Of a DNA stretch of 49,487 nt, positions 1-7,296 are shown one piece after another. Position 1 is the first letter of the stretch. Each line of letters begins with the position of its first letter. Under the pieces are notes generated by a model. The model saw only the letters and a program-made list of their open reading frames with translations. It had not been told where the DNA came from and made no database searches. This DNA comes from Sporofaciens musculi (GTDB lineage: Bacteria > Bacillota > Clostridia > Lachnospirales > Lachnospiraceae): assembly GCF_009830285.1 (NCBI RefSeq), contig NZ_WUQX01000002.1:1-49487 (forward strand). Reading direction: 5' to 3'. The translations under genes and the position numbers were made by a program.

Positions 1-1
1 T

Positions 2-88
2 ATGCAGGCGGCAGGGTTTAAGACTTTGAGCGCGGGGAACGTGGCAGTACAGCGGCACATCTGGGGCGTGCTGGAATACAAAAGATAA
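2..88 (+). CDS. C-terminal end of a gene entering from the left edge
   Basis: An open frame runs in from the window edge and stops at 86-88, giving about 28 residues that end in GVLEYKR. No domain is recognisable in so short a piece. It sits directly before the coiled-coil remnant and the TnpW gene, so it probably belongs to the same mobile-element debris. The true start lies outside the window. Confidence 0.3.
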   Translation: MQAAGFKTLSAGNVAVQRHIWGVLEYKR

Positions 89-92
89 AGCA

Positions 93-540
93 GGACAAGG
101 GAGCGACTTGCCGGGCTTGCCGGTGACGTTGCCGACAAGAGGAACAGGCGGCGGCTCTGGATAAAACCTTGAAGCAGAAAGGCAAGCAATTAGCCGGGCT
201 GGACAAACAGCTTACGGTCTGGAGAGAAAGCCAGCGCAATGTATAGCGAACTGGAACGCATGGGAAAGAAGAACCTTTGGGGACACATGGAACTACTCCC
301 GGAAGAATTTAAGAAGCTGCTGACCCTTGCAAAGTCCGGGCTTGCGTCACAAGGGAAACTCCTTGAATTGCAACGGCAGCTTACCGAAGCGGTGAAGGGG
401 CTGAAATCTACCGTACCCGCTGGCAGGACTTGAAGGGCAGGACAAAAGACTACATGGAACTGGAACGGCTGCACCCAGAACAGACAAGGAAGGCACTGGA
501 AAGCCTGAAACGGCTGGAACCGGAAAACCTCCGCGCCCAC
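93..540 (+). pseudogene. Degenerate coiled-coil tail, possibly of a Pre/Mob-type mobilization protein
   Basis: Pieces of one Lys/Glu/Leu-rich helical protein can be followed through three reading frames. They include KTLKQKGKQLAGLDKQL (about 155-205), MYSELERMGKKNLWGHMELL (239-298) and DLKGRTKDYMELERLHPEQ (428-484). The composition is that of the long coiled-coil tail seen in plasmid recombination/mobilization (Pre/Mob) proteins and relaxases. The frames change by single-base slips near 237 and 400, so no intact protein is made as read. No catalytic domain is present, because the left side lies outside the window. The family assignment rests on general resemblance only. The strand and the broken-coding interpretation are more secure. 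Confidence 0.4.
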
Positions 541-760
541 GCAATCCCCCAAAAAGGAAGCGGCAACAGGAACGCTGACCCTCCCTCCTGTTCTTTGGAT
601 GAGGTCGGGGGTGTGGGGGCAGAGCCACCCATAGCACTAACGCCGCCGGTACACCAGTGGAGCCGGTTTTGCCGTAGAATGGAGCGGACGACAGCGGGAA
701 AACAGTTCTTTTTCCTGTTCCCCGTTGTCGGCAGCGCAATGGCACGGCAAAATCCAGACT

Positions 761-822
761 GTCAAGGGGAAAGGGTGGAGATTTTCAGAGCGGAGCGGCG
801 AAAATACGACCCGACCCTTGAC
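761..822 (+). repeat. 62-bp hairpin repeat, copy A
   Basis: The element is bounded by the inverted ends GTCAAGG and CCTTGAC, with an inner ATTTTC/GAAAAT pair around a short loop. A near-identical copy lies at 20077-20135, downstream of the VirB6-like gene. The two copies differ by a few small indels and one A/G substitution. Both are non-coding and close to an element junction. The terminal inverted repeats suggest an RNA hairpin or a small structured DNA element. Confidence 0.7.
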
Positions 823-884
823 TGGCTGGATAGGCGGAACGGAAGGGAAAGACAAAAACTTGAATCAGCAGAAAGGAAATCTAA

Positions 885-1055
885 ATGAATAGAGCAGATA
901 CAACAACTATCACCACAAGACAGGAAGCGCCGCGACTTATCCGGCGGATAGGCACGACCACTTATGAGGTATCTATACATTTCAGTGATACCAGCAAGGA
1001 AACAATGGCTGATAAAATCAAGAGATTGATTGAACAGGACATTCAGCTTGTGTAA
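885..1055 (+). CDS. TnpW-family transposon protein
   Basis: This 56-residue protein has the layout of the transposon-encoded TnpW family: a variable N-terminus, the core RRIGTTTYEVSIHFSDTS, and a C-terminal amphipathic helix (MADKIKRLIEQD). An AG-rich stretch ending AAAGGAAAT precedes the ATG. TnpW genes normally sit just upstream of the large serine recombinase at an element end, and the second TnpW here (44411-44578) does so. This copy is followed instead by the truncated VirD4 gene, so its recombinase has been lost or the region is a junction between two elements. The biochemical role of TnpW is unknown. Confidence 0.75.
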   Translation: MNRADTTTITTRQEAPRLIRRIGTTTYEVSIHFSDTSKETMADKIKRLIEQDIQLV

Positions 1056-1058
1056 CGG

Positions 1059-2017
1059 TAAATATGTCCTTGACACACCGTCCGAAAAGGAACACTGATT
1101 TTGGAAACCGGGAAAATGTTGCAGCGGTACAAATACCGTATCAAAGTGTTAAATACGATTAACTTCAAAAAATCCATGAAATACAATCCCTTTGCCTATC
1201 TGCGGAGCGAAAAGGACATTTTGAAGTTAGTCAATACCATTATCGCCAACACCAAAGGCGACGGGGAAAAATCCGGCGAGGATTTCTGGGTGAAAGCGGA
1301 AAAGCTCTACTACACCGCACTAATCGGCTACATCTGGTATGAAGCCCCGGAGGACGAGAAGAACTTCACGACGCTGCTTGAAATGATAAATGCGTCGGAA
1401 GCCCGCGAGGACGACGAGGATTTCCAGAACCCGGTTGACCTCATGTTTGAACGTCTGGAAGAAAAAGACCCGGAACATTTTGCAGTCAAGCAGTACAAAA
1501 AATACAAACTGGCGGCGGGCAAGACCGCAAAAAGCATACTTATCTCATGCGGCGCGAGGTTAGCCCCATTCGACATTAAGGAGCTGCGGGAACTGATGGA
1601 AACCGACGAAATGGAGCTTGACACCATAGGCGACAGAAAGACCGCCCTTTTCGTCATTATCAGCGACACCGACGATACCTTTAACTTTGTCGTGAGTATT
1701 CTCTACACACAGCTATTCAACCTCTTGTGCGACAAAGCAGATGATGAATACGGCGGGCGGCTTCCCGTCCATGTTAGGTGCTTACTTGATGAATTTGCGA
1801 ATATCGGGCAGATACCAAAGTTTGAAAAGCTCATTGCAACGATACGGAGCCGGGAAATATCCGCGTCAATCATCTTGCAGAGCCAGTCACAGCTAAAAGC
1901 CATTTACAAAGACAACGCCGATACCATAGTCGGCAACTGCGACACCACGCTTTTCTTGGGCGGCAAGGAGAAAACCACCCTTAAAGAAATATCGGAAATT
2001 TTAGGAAAGAAACCATT
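1059..2017 (+). pseudogene. virD4: VirD4/TraG-type coupling protein, N-terminally truncated, 5' exon before the intron
   Basis: VirD4-type coupling ATPases bring the relaxosome to the conjugation channel at the inner membrane. This fragment matches the ICE form from just after the Walker A region. It carries GEKSGEDFWVKAEKLYYTALIGY, then the Walker-B-like LLDEFANIGQIP near 1785-1820, then ASIILQSQSQLKAIY. The transmembrane N-terminus and the P-loop are absent. Homology begins at about 1059 (KYVL), only a few bases after the TnpW stop, and a clean frame starts at the TTG at 1101. A group II intron enters at 2018, inside the LGKE/TIDSFNTSETRG stretch. An A missing from GGAAAAG just before the intron shifts the frame. 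The protein is not functional as read. Confidence 0.85.
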
Positions 2018-2648
2018 GTGCGCCCGTTAGGGTGTATGCCATAAACCGCCTTTAGCAAGCGGTAGACAAAGATATCAAAGAAAGGACGGTGAAAATTTAT
2101 AGTCTATCATTCCACGACTTATCCGTGAGGGGAAACCCTCTGGGGAGTGTAGCATGTCGTTGTTATAGCCGCCACTATTAACGCTATAACTGGCATAAAA
2201 CGGCGCAATCTTCTAACCGCTGTTTTATGTGGGGATGAAAATCCGTGTATGAGGATGAAAGCTAAACTGCTTGATTGGTAGCCGGAGCCTGGGAGTATCT
2301 GGCCTACGTGCGAAAGAAGATGAAACGCACGGTGCTTTGGCGTCTGTCGCTCAATCGTCGGCAGACGTGCGATATCCAAAGCAGGGCAAGCCTTAGATTA
2401 GGTTGAACGGCGAACGCCACATATCTACAAAGATTACCGACAACACGGAACGCTAAGTATGGCATACGCTACCGGGGATGACCTAAACCCGCCCATATGC
2501 GGGCATGGTTACACAGCTCCCATAGTAGCCCGTGGACTCTGGATTTACAGGGATAGCCGTAAAAACGGAAGCGGGAGAGCCGCCCACATGACGAAGGGGA
2601 GCAGTATGCTTTTAATACAGAGAAAGAAAGGAAGGTGCGTGAGGCATC

Positions 2649-4475
2649 ATGAGAAATCCAACTGATGTATTGAATAGCCTAAACAAACAGTCTAAAGATT
2701 TATCGTATAGGTTCCAAAGGCTCTACCGGAACCTGTACAACCCGGAGTTTTACCTTTTGGCATATAGAAATATCTACGCCAATGAGGGAAGCATGACGCC
2801 GGGTGTGGATGGTGAAACACTGGACGGAATGAGCAGTCCGAGAATAGAGCGTATCATCAGCGCATTAAAAGACCGTTCTTACCGCCCAAAACCTGCACGG
2901 CGTACATATATTGCAAAGAAAAACAGCAGTAAGAAGCGTCCGCTTGGGATTCCTTCCGGGGATGACAAGCTGGTGCAGGAAGTAGTCCGAATGATATTGG
3001 AAAGCATTTATGAGCCAACCTTCTCCGACTATTCCCACGGATTCCGCCCGAAAAGGAGCTGCCATACAGCCCTCGAACAGATACAGCGGACATTTGCGGG
3101 GGCAAACTGGTTTGTGGAAGGTGACATTCAGGCATGTTTTGACAGCTTCGACCACCATGTTATCATTGATATTCTGCGCAGGCGCATTGATGACGAAGCT
3201 TTTATCTCATTGATGTGGAAATTTCTGAAAGCCGGATATATGGAACAATGGCAGTACAACAGGACTTACTGCGGCACTCCGCAGGGTTCCGGTATCAGTC
3301 CCATATTGGCAAATATTTACCTGCATGAATTGGATATGTATGTGGAGGAATACAAAGAAGGCTTTATAAAAGGGAACCGGGTAAACCGTAAAGTGAACCC
3401 GGAATACGCCAGACGGAACCGTGAAGTGCAGAAGTTCATGCGCCAGAACAGGGAAGTATGGGATACGCTTACCGAAGCCGAAAAGAAAGAACGTGCCGGG
3501 GAATTACGCAGACTGCGGGAGAAACAGAGGGAAATCCCGTCTAAGCAGTTCAGGGATGAAACCTATAAAAACCTGCAATACGTCCGTTATGCGGATGACT
3601 TTATCATAAGCATTATCGGGAGCAAAAGGGATGCGGAAGAATTAAAAGCAGACCTTGCTGTATTCCTCAAAGAAAAATTAAACCTTACGCTGTCAGTGGA
3701 GAAAACCAAAATCACCTATGCTACTGACCGGGCGAGATTCCTCGGCTATGATATCTCTATTTCAAAGAGCCGGGAAATCACAAAACGCCAAGGCAGGAAA
3801 GTGAAGGGGTACAGCGGCGCAGTAAAGTTATACATGCCGCATGAAAAATGGGAATCAAAACTGTTGGAGTATGGCGCAATCCGTATCAAGAAGGACAAAG
3901 TTACACAAAAAGAGCATTGGAAAGCCATTCACAGACCACAGCTCATTAACCGTAAGGATATCGAAATCCTGTCAAAGTACAACTCTGAAATCAGAGGTTT
4001 GTACAACTATTACTCACTGGCATGTAATGTATGCGCAATGAGCAAGTATGCGAGTTTAATGCATTATAGTATGTTGAAAACATTCGCAAATAAATACCGC
4101 ACAAAGACCAGAAAAATCAAAAAGAGATATTTCAGAAATGGACGGTTTACAGTCATTTATAAGACAAAAGGCGGTATGAAGGAGAGCGTATTTTACAGAG
4201 GGCCTTTTATCCGCAAGGACAAGCCTAATGTGCCGCAGGCAGATATCCTGCCCGCCTATAAGCGGTATGATAAACCGAACCGCATAGCGGCAAAACTGCG
4301 CTCCAAAACCTGTGAACTCTGCGGACAGTACACAAATGACGTGGAGATTCATCAGGTGAAACGGCTGAAAAGCCTTAGCGGTAAATATGAGTGGGAAAAA
4401 GTTATGTTAAAGAACCATAGGAAAACGCTGGCAGTATGCCCGGCGTGCCACCGTGAGATACACGGAAAAGACTGA
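2649..4475 (+). CDS. ltrA: Group II intron reverse transcriptase/maturase with HNH-like C-terminus
   Basis: This 608-residue intron-encoded protein helps the intron RNA splice and retrohome. Visible parts are the RT fingers (KKRPLGIP, residues 96-102), the palm aspartate (VEGDIQACFDSFDH, from 156), PQGSGISP (211-218), the catalytic YADD (314-317), a maturase X region, and a C-terminal Cys/His cluster (CELCGQ ... HQVKRL ... CPACHREIH) typical of the HNH endonuclease domain. An insertion rich in Arg and Glu (about 240-300) lies between the PQG and YADD blocks, as in several Clostridia group II maturases. Start: ATG at 2649. The frame is intact, unlike most long genes here. It lies wholly inside the intron. 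Confidence 0.93.
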   Translation: MRNPTDVLNSLNKQSKDLSYRFQRLYRNLYNPEFYLLAYRNIYANEGSMTPGVDGETLDGMSSPRIERIISALKDRSYRPKPARRTYIAKKNSSKKRPLGIPSGDDKLVQEVVRMILESIYEPTFSDYSHGFRPKRSCHTALEQIQRTFAGANWFVEGDIQACFDSFDHHVIIDILRRRIDDEAFISLMWKFLKAGYMEQWQYNRTYCGTPQGSGISPILANIYLHELDMYVEEYKEGFIKGNRVNRKVNPEYARRNREVQKFMRQNREVWDTLTEAEKKERAGELRRLREKQREIPSKQFRDETYKNLQYVRYADDFIISIIGSKRDAEELKADLAVFLKEKLNLTLSVEKTKITYATDRARFLGYDISISKSREITKRQGRKVKGYSGAVKLYMPHEKWESKLLEYGAIRIKKDKVTQKEHWKAIHRPQLINRKDIEILSKYNSEIRGLYNYYSLACNVCAMSKYASLMHYSMLKTFANKYRTKTRKIKKRYFRNGRFTVIYKTKGGMKESVFYRGPFIRKDKPNVPQADILPAYKRYDKPNRIAAKLRSKTCELCGQYTNDVEIHQVKRLKSLSGKYEWEKVMLKNHRKTLAVCPACHREIHGKD

Positions 4476-4499
4476 TTTTGTTAGTTGATGGCATATGGA

Positions 4500-4533
4500 G
4501 AGCCGTGTGCATCGAGAGGTGCCCGCACGGTTC
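4500..4533 (+). ncRNA. Group II intron domain V
   Basis: The sequence begins GAGCCGTGTGC and ends GCACGGTTC. This forms the 34-nt hairpin with a GAGA-type tetraloop and two-base bulge that is the catalytic core of group II introns. It lies 24 bases after the maturase stop, and a domain VI stem follows up to 4565. Confidence 0.85.
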
Positions 4534-4565
4534 GGGAGGGAGCGTCCACGAGGCGCTTACCTCAT

Positions 4566-4905
4566 GACAGCTTCAACACTTCCGAAACCAGAGGTACGGA
4601 GCCGTTCATGGGCTGAACTATCAGAAATTGGGAAAGAATTTATGACGGAAGATGAAATTGCAGTCATGGACGGAGGGAAATGTATCTTGCAGCTACGCGG
4701 GGTGCGCCCGTTCTTTTCGGACAAATTTGACATAACGAAGCACCCGAAATACAAGTACCTGTCCGACGCAGACCCGAAGAACGCCTTTGACATGGAAAAG
4801 CACCTTAAACGCCGCCCCGCCATTGTCAAGCCCGACGAGGTTTTTGACTATTACGAGATTGACGCGGCAGACTTACAGGAGGACGCAGACCATGAGGAAA
4901 CGTAG
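4566..4905 (+). pseudogene. virD4: VirD4 coupling protein, 3' exon after the intron
   Basis: This exon encodes the C-terminal part of the ICE coupling protein: FMTEDEIAVMDGGKCILQLRGVRPFFSDKFDITKHPKY, ending in ADHEET. The first ~80 bases carry three one-base losses relative to the family motif: in GGAAAAG just upstream of the intron, near 4607 (before HGLNYQKLG), and in GGGAAAAG near 4632. They sum to three. The overall frame therefore stays open from exon 1 to the stop at 4903-4905, but about 25 residues are replaced by an unrelated string (LTASTLPKPEVRSRSWAELS). That pattern fits base-calling errors better than decay. Confidence 0.8.
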
Positions 4906-5062
4906 CGCAGAGGAAAAACAAAAGCAGCTTGAACGGTTTTTAATGAATGTTGCGGAAGCCGCCGACGCTGCATTATGGGAGTATTGGCGGGAAAAGGAAG
5001 CGGAACACCGCCGTTTTGCAACGGAGTATGTCACGCGCCGGGGGCTTATCCCGCAACAGTGA
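4892..5062 (+). CDS. Small conserved ICE protein downstream of virD4
   Basis: A 56-residue, highly charged, probably all-helical protein starts MRKRSAEEKQKQLERFL. Its ATG overlaps the last 14 bases of virD4, with AGGAGG at 4877-4882 as ribosome-binding site. The overlap suggests translational coupling. Many ICEs of this type carry a small ORF in the same position, between the coupling protein and Maff2. I know of no assigned function. Confidence 0.6.
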   Translation: MRKRSAEEKQKQLERFLMNVAEAADAALWEYWREKEAEHRRFATEYVTRRGLIPQQ

Positions 5063-5086
5063 CAGCATGGCAGACCGCCGGGAGAC

Positions 5087-5145
5087 AGGGGAAGCTACAC
5101 TTCCCCTACGCTGCCTTGCGGCAGCTATCGCAAAGTGAACTTGCG
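5087..5145 (+). repeat. Triple-hairpin cluster, ICE copy
   Basis: Three short inverted repeats follow one another: AGGGGAAG/CTTCCCCT, GCTGCC/GGCAGC and CGCAA/TTGCG. The same architecture with closely similar sequence occurs at 11083-11142 in the nested element. A larger inverted repeat overlaps and follows (ACTTGCGGGAAG near 5139 with CTTCCCGCAAGT near 5178). The cluster is non-coding and lies between virD4 and maff2. It may be an RNA processing or attenuation structure, or a protein-binding site. Confidence 0.6.
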
Positions 5146-5469
5146 GGAAGCGAACACCTTTACGCAAGCTATTCACTTCCCGCAAGTCTGAAAAAAACGT
5201 CCGGCAGCACAGCGGGACACAGAAAGGAGCGATTGAAGCAATCACATCTATCCATACCAAACATGATACGCGCCCCCACTTTCCGGCGCAGTACACAGCG
5301 GCAGGAGCCGCACCCCTGTACAACTGAATACCGCCGCGCCGCAGAACTTACGCAGCGCGGGGACAGCCGCCTTTACCAGAGGGCGGTTTTTTATGCGGCG
5401 GCGACCATACGCTGACCGCCTTTTGTCCGCTTGCCGGACAGCCGCAGACGCGGCAGAAAGGATATATTT
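5146..5469 (+). other. Intergenic leader before maff2
   Basis: About 320 bases without a convincing gene separate the hairpin cluster from maff2. The stretch contains several inverted repeats and, near its end, a terminator-like hairpin (5367-5392). GCAGAAAGGATAT just before 5470 supplies the maff2 ribosome-binding site. A weak open frame of about 146 codons crosses the area, but it has no ribosome-binding site and runs through the hairpins. Confidence 0.45.
5367..5392 (+). terminator. Terminator-like hairpin upstream of maff2
   Basis: CCGCC pairs with GGCGG around a 10-base loop and is followed directly by TTTTTT. Lying 78 bases before the maff2 start in the same direction, it could end virD4-side transcription or act as an attenuator. 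Confidence 0.6.
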
Positions 5470-5628
5470 ATGGCATTTTTCAATAGCGCAGTAGACGTTT
5501 TGCAGACCCTTGTTGTAGCACTTGGAGCCGGGCTTGGTATCTGGGGCGTAATCAATCTGATGGAGGGCTACGGCAATGACAATCCGGGTGCGAAAAGCCA
5601 GGGCATGAAGCAGGTCATGGTTAATTAG
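5470..5628 (+). pseudogene. maff2: Maff2-family protein, N-terminal half (interrupted by the nested element)
   Basis: Maff2 proteins are ~70-residue hydrophobic membrane proteins next to VirB6 in Firmicutes ICEs, proposed as VirB2-like pilin or channel components. The first 49 codons, from MAFFNSAVDVLQTLVVALGA to SQGMKQV, match the family and contain the first hydrophobic helix. At 5617-5620 (ATGG) the sequence leaves the family and a stop follows within three codons. The missing C-terminal half (MAGGGVALIGMTLVPLLSGL) is found intact at 19113-19181, right after the nested element's recombinase gene. Joining 5616 to 19113 gives a complete 71-residue Maff2. Confidence 0.9.
5617..5620 (+). other. 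Left attachment core (ATGG) of the nested element
   Basis: ATGG here is the last sequence shared with the uninterrupted Maff2 reading frame. The same four bases recur at 19113-19116, where the frame resumes. The crossover dinucleotide cannot be located within the four bases from this sequence alone. Confidence 0.75.
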
Positions 5629-5693
5629 ATGTAATCAAAAGAGGAAAGGAAAAGCACAATCCAGACGGAACCGGCGATACCGTCAAGAAATAT

Positions 5694-5722
5694 TTGTGAG
5701 TTAGCAAGAATCCTGATATAAT
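5694..5722 (+). promoter_or_regulatory. Strong sigma-A promoter at the left end of the nested element
   Basis: TTGTGA (5694-5699) and TATAAT (5717-5722) are separated by 17 bases. The promoter points into the HTH/TnpV gene at 5764, whose ribosome-binding site is GCAGGGAG. Confidence 0.8.
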
Positions 5723-5763
5723 GGGTATAAGCGCCCATCCGGGGCAGAAAGGCAGGGAGAAAA

Positions 5764-6387
5764 ATGCACATCAGCTACAAACCGCTCTGGCACACACTGA
5801 TAGAGCGAAACATGAGGAAAGAGGATTTAAGGCTTGCCGCTGGACTGACCACAAATATGATAGCCAACATGGGCAAAGAAGGGAAACATATCAGCATGGA
5901 CACGCTGGCACGAATCTGCGAAACGCTGGATTGTGGCATTATGGATGTGATTGAGCTGGCCAGTGACGAGCCTTCCACCACAGGAGGGAACGACAATGGA
6001 AAAACTGAAAGAAAGAATCGGTTGAAAGAAAGAACAGAGAACGGTATTGATTATATTCTGGCAGGCGATTACTATATTCCGGACTTGAAGCTGCCGGAGG
6101 AGAACCGCCCCATCGGACGCTATGGGCGGCTGCACCGGGAATATCTCAAACAGGAACACCCGGCACGGTACAGCTCCCTTATCCTGACCGGGAAATTATG
6201 GACGTACCTTGCCGACCTGAACGAGCAGGCAGAGAAACGGCGTGACTTAATCATAGAGCAGATGAAAGCCGCCGAGGGAGTGACCGAGGAACTGAAAGCC
6301 CGGAACCAGCTTGAATGGGTAGGCCGGATGAACAATATCCGCAACCGGGCGGAGGAAATCATAAACAGCGAGTTGATTTATATTTGA
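5764..6387 (+). CDS. tnpV: XRE/YozG-like HTH regulator fused in frame to TnpV
   Basis: Residues 1-70 form a Cro/C1-type HTH domain (WHTLIERNMRKEDLRLAAGL, then DTLARICETLDCGIMDVIEL). Residues from about 90 to 207 match the transposon-encoded TnpV family (AGDYYIPDLKLPEENRPIGR, HPARYSSLILTGKLWTYLAD). In related elements these are two overlapping genes, with TnpV starting at an ATG equivalent to 5996. Here that ATG opens only a nine-codon frame. The block TGAAAGAAAGAA occurs twice across 6007-6035 (AATCGGT between), which shifts the frame and joins the two proteins. Either the fusion is real or the repeat is an error. The HTH half probably regulates the element. The role of TnpV is not known. Confidence 0.75.
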   Translation: MHISYKPLWHTLIERNMRKEDLRLAAGLTTNMIANMGKEGKHISMDTLARICETLDCGIMDVIELASDEPSTTGGNDNGKTERKNRLKERTENGIDYILAGDYYIPDLKLPEENRPIGRYGRLHREYLKQEHPARYSSLILTGKLWTYLADLNEQAEKRRDLIIEQMKAAEGVTEELKARNQLEWVGRMNNIRNRAEEIINSELIYI

Positions 6388-6397
6388 TTGGGTATAA

Positions 6398-6432
6398 AAT
6401 GGCCAGCCGATTATAAATGGCTGGTCATTTTC
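6398..6432. terminator. Bidirectional terminator between convergent genes
   Basis: ATGGCCAGCC pairs with GGCTGGTCAT (one G-T wobble) around a short AT loop, followed by TTTT. The TnpV gene ends just before it on the plus strand, and the XRE gene converges from the minus strand. Confidence 0.75.
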
Positions 6433-6438
6433 TAATCT

Positions 6439-6753
6439 TCACCTGCGCTCCAATACCGCCTGAATCATGGCAACGGCGATTTCCTGTTGGCTGGGCGAAG
6501 TGCTTTCCAACAATGCTGCCAGTTCTCGTATTTTACTGACCTCATTATCTTCCAGCGCATCCCGCAGCAGATAATCCGGAGAAATTTTCAAGTACTTTGC
6601 AGATATTGATAAATACAGGCAGGCTGGGAATCTTTGTCCCGCCTTCAATCTGCCGGAGGTATGCGTTTATGGTAGCCCAATTCTGAAAAAAATCAGCCGT
6701 GTTCCCCGGTCTTTCCTCACCATGTTGATACGTTTGCCCAATTTTGTTTCCAT
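6439..6753 (-). pseudogene. XRE-family transcriptional regulator (frameshifted)
   Basis: Read leftward from the ATG at 6753, the protein begins METKLGKRINMVRKDRGTR. It continues in another frame as INAYLRQIEGGTKIPSLPVFIN (recognition helix region) and in a third as YLKISPDYLLRDALEDNEVS ... QAVLERR, stopping at 6439. Together they give one ~104-residue Cro/C1-type repressor with an N-terminal HTH and an acidic helical tail. Two or three single-base slips break it as read. It faces the TnpV gene across a shared terminator and may control the nested element. Confidence 0.7.
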
Positions 6754-6879
6754 AATGCCCACCCATTTCATAAGCTATTAGCATTTATTTTGTTAAGTTT
6801 TAGACTACATCACACATAGGGATTGCAATAGCTTTTAAAAGACTATATAATATTATTCTATAGACTTAAACAATGAGCG

Positions 6880-7077
6880 ATGAACAACACAATGGAACTG
6901 AACGATTTTATCAAACTTTTTGATTTGCTGAATGACAGCAAAGGGATGAGGATTGCCGATCTGAACACAGACGAGCGGAACAGCCTGCTCAATGTCAGGA
7001 CAGAGGACGGGGATGTATTTGAAATCGTATGCCGGCAGGCAGCAGGGAAGGAGGACGGATGGACGACCGCAAACTGA
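6880..7077 (+). CDS. Small transposon-encoded protein of unknown function
   Basis: A 65-residue acidic protein starts MNNTMELNDFIKLFDLLNDS and contains IADLNTDERNSLLNVRTEDG. It has no signal peptide or membrane segment and no domain I can name. The composition and position, upstream of a SymE-like frame with overlapping ends, resemble small accessory ORFs of Tn4451-type elements. An AT-rich stretch with a possible -10 (TATAAT at 6845-6850) lies just upstream. Confidence 0.55.
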   Translation: MNNTMELNDFIKLFDLLNDSKGMRIADLNTDERNSLLNVRTEDGDVFEIVCRQAAGKEDGWTTAN

Positions 7078-7244
7078 CCGTTTAAATGGGCGAGGTGCTT
7101 TCAAGAAATCGCCGCCGCAGATTTTTTACAAAAAGTGGCTGGAGCAGGGTGGATTCTCCGGAAGGGGATAAAATCACCGTAAAATGCCAGCAGGGGAAGC
7201 TTATTATCACAAAAGACGGAACAAGAGCGGATTCAGTGGGATAA
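7059..7244 (+). pseudogene. SymE-like small protein (broken)
   Basis: From the ATG at 7059 the frame gives MDDRKLTV, an in-frame TAA, then MGEVLSRNRRRRFF, and later SPEGDKITVKCQQGKLIITK. The last motif (GDKITV plus a basic/hydrophobic strand) is the core of the SymE beta-barrel fold. The usual WLEQ.GF step between the two halves is visible in a neighbouring frame (KKWLEQGGFSEG). One stop and at least one slip interrupt it. It overlaps the previous gene's end. SymE proteins are SOS-induced toxins in enterobacteria, and the role in Gram-positive elements is not established. Confidence 0.45.
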
Positions 7245-7296
7245 TATCTATTGCAGCTAAATGAATTTTTGTAAAATCTATTCCATCAGGAAAGTT

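Larger units (their letters stand above)
2018..4565 (+). mobile_element. Group II intron interrupting virD4
   Basis: The 5' boundary GTGCGCCCG fits the group II consensus GUGYG. Domain V is recognisable at 4500-4533 and is followed by a domain VI stem. The intron ends in CCTCAT before the 3' exon, which starts GACAGCTTC. Joining 2017 to 4566 rebuilds the VirD4 motif TIDSFNTSETRG across the junction once one missing A is restored, and this fixes both ends. The intron is 2,548 bp and encodes one maturase (2649-4475) in its domain IV region. The ~630 bp between 2018 and 2648 contains no gene. It should hold the ribozyme domains I-III, which I did not fold. Confidence 0.88.

Noticed and set aside
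4975..5415. Plus-strand open frame of 146 codons between virD4 and maff2
   Set aside because: It starts inside the small gene at 4892-5062 in another frame, runs through three hairpins and a terminator, and has no family resemblance.
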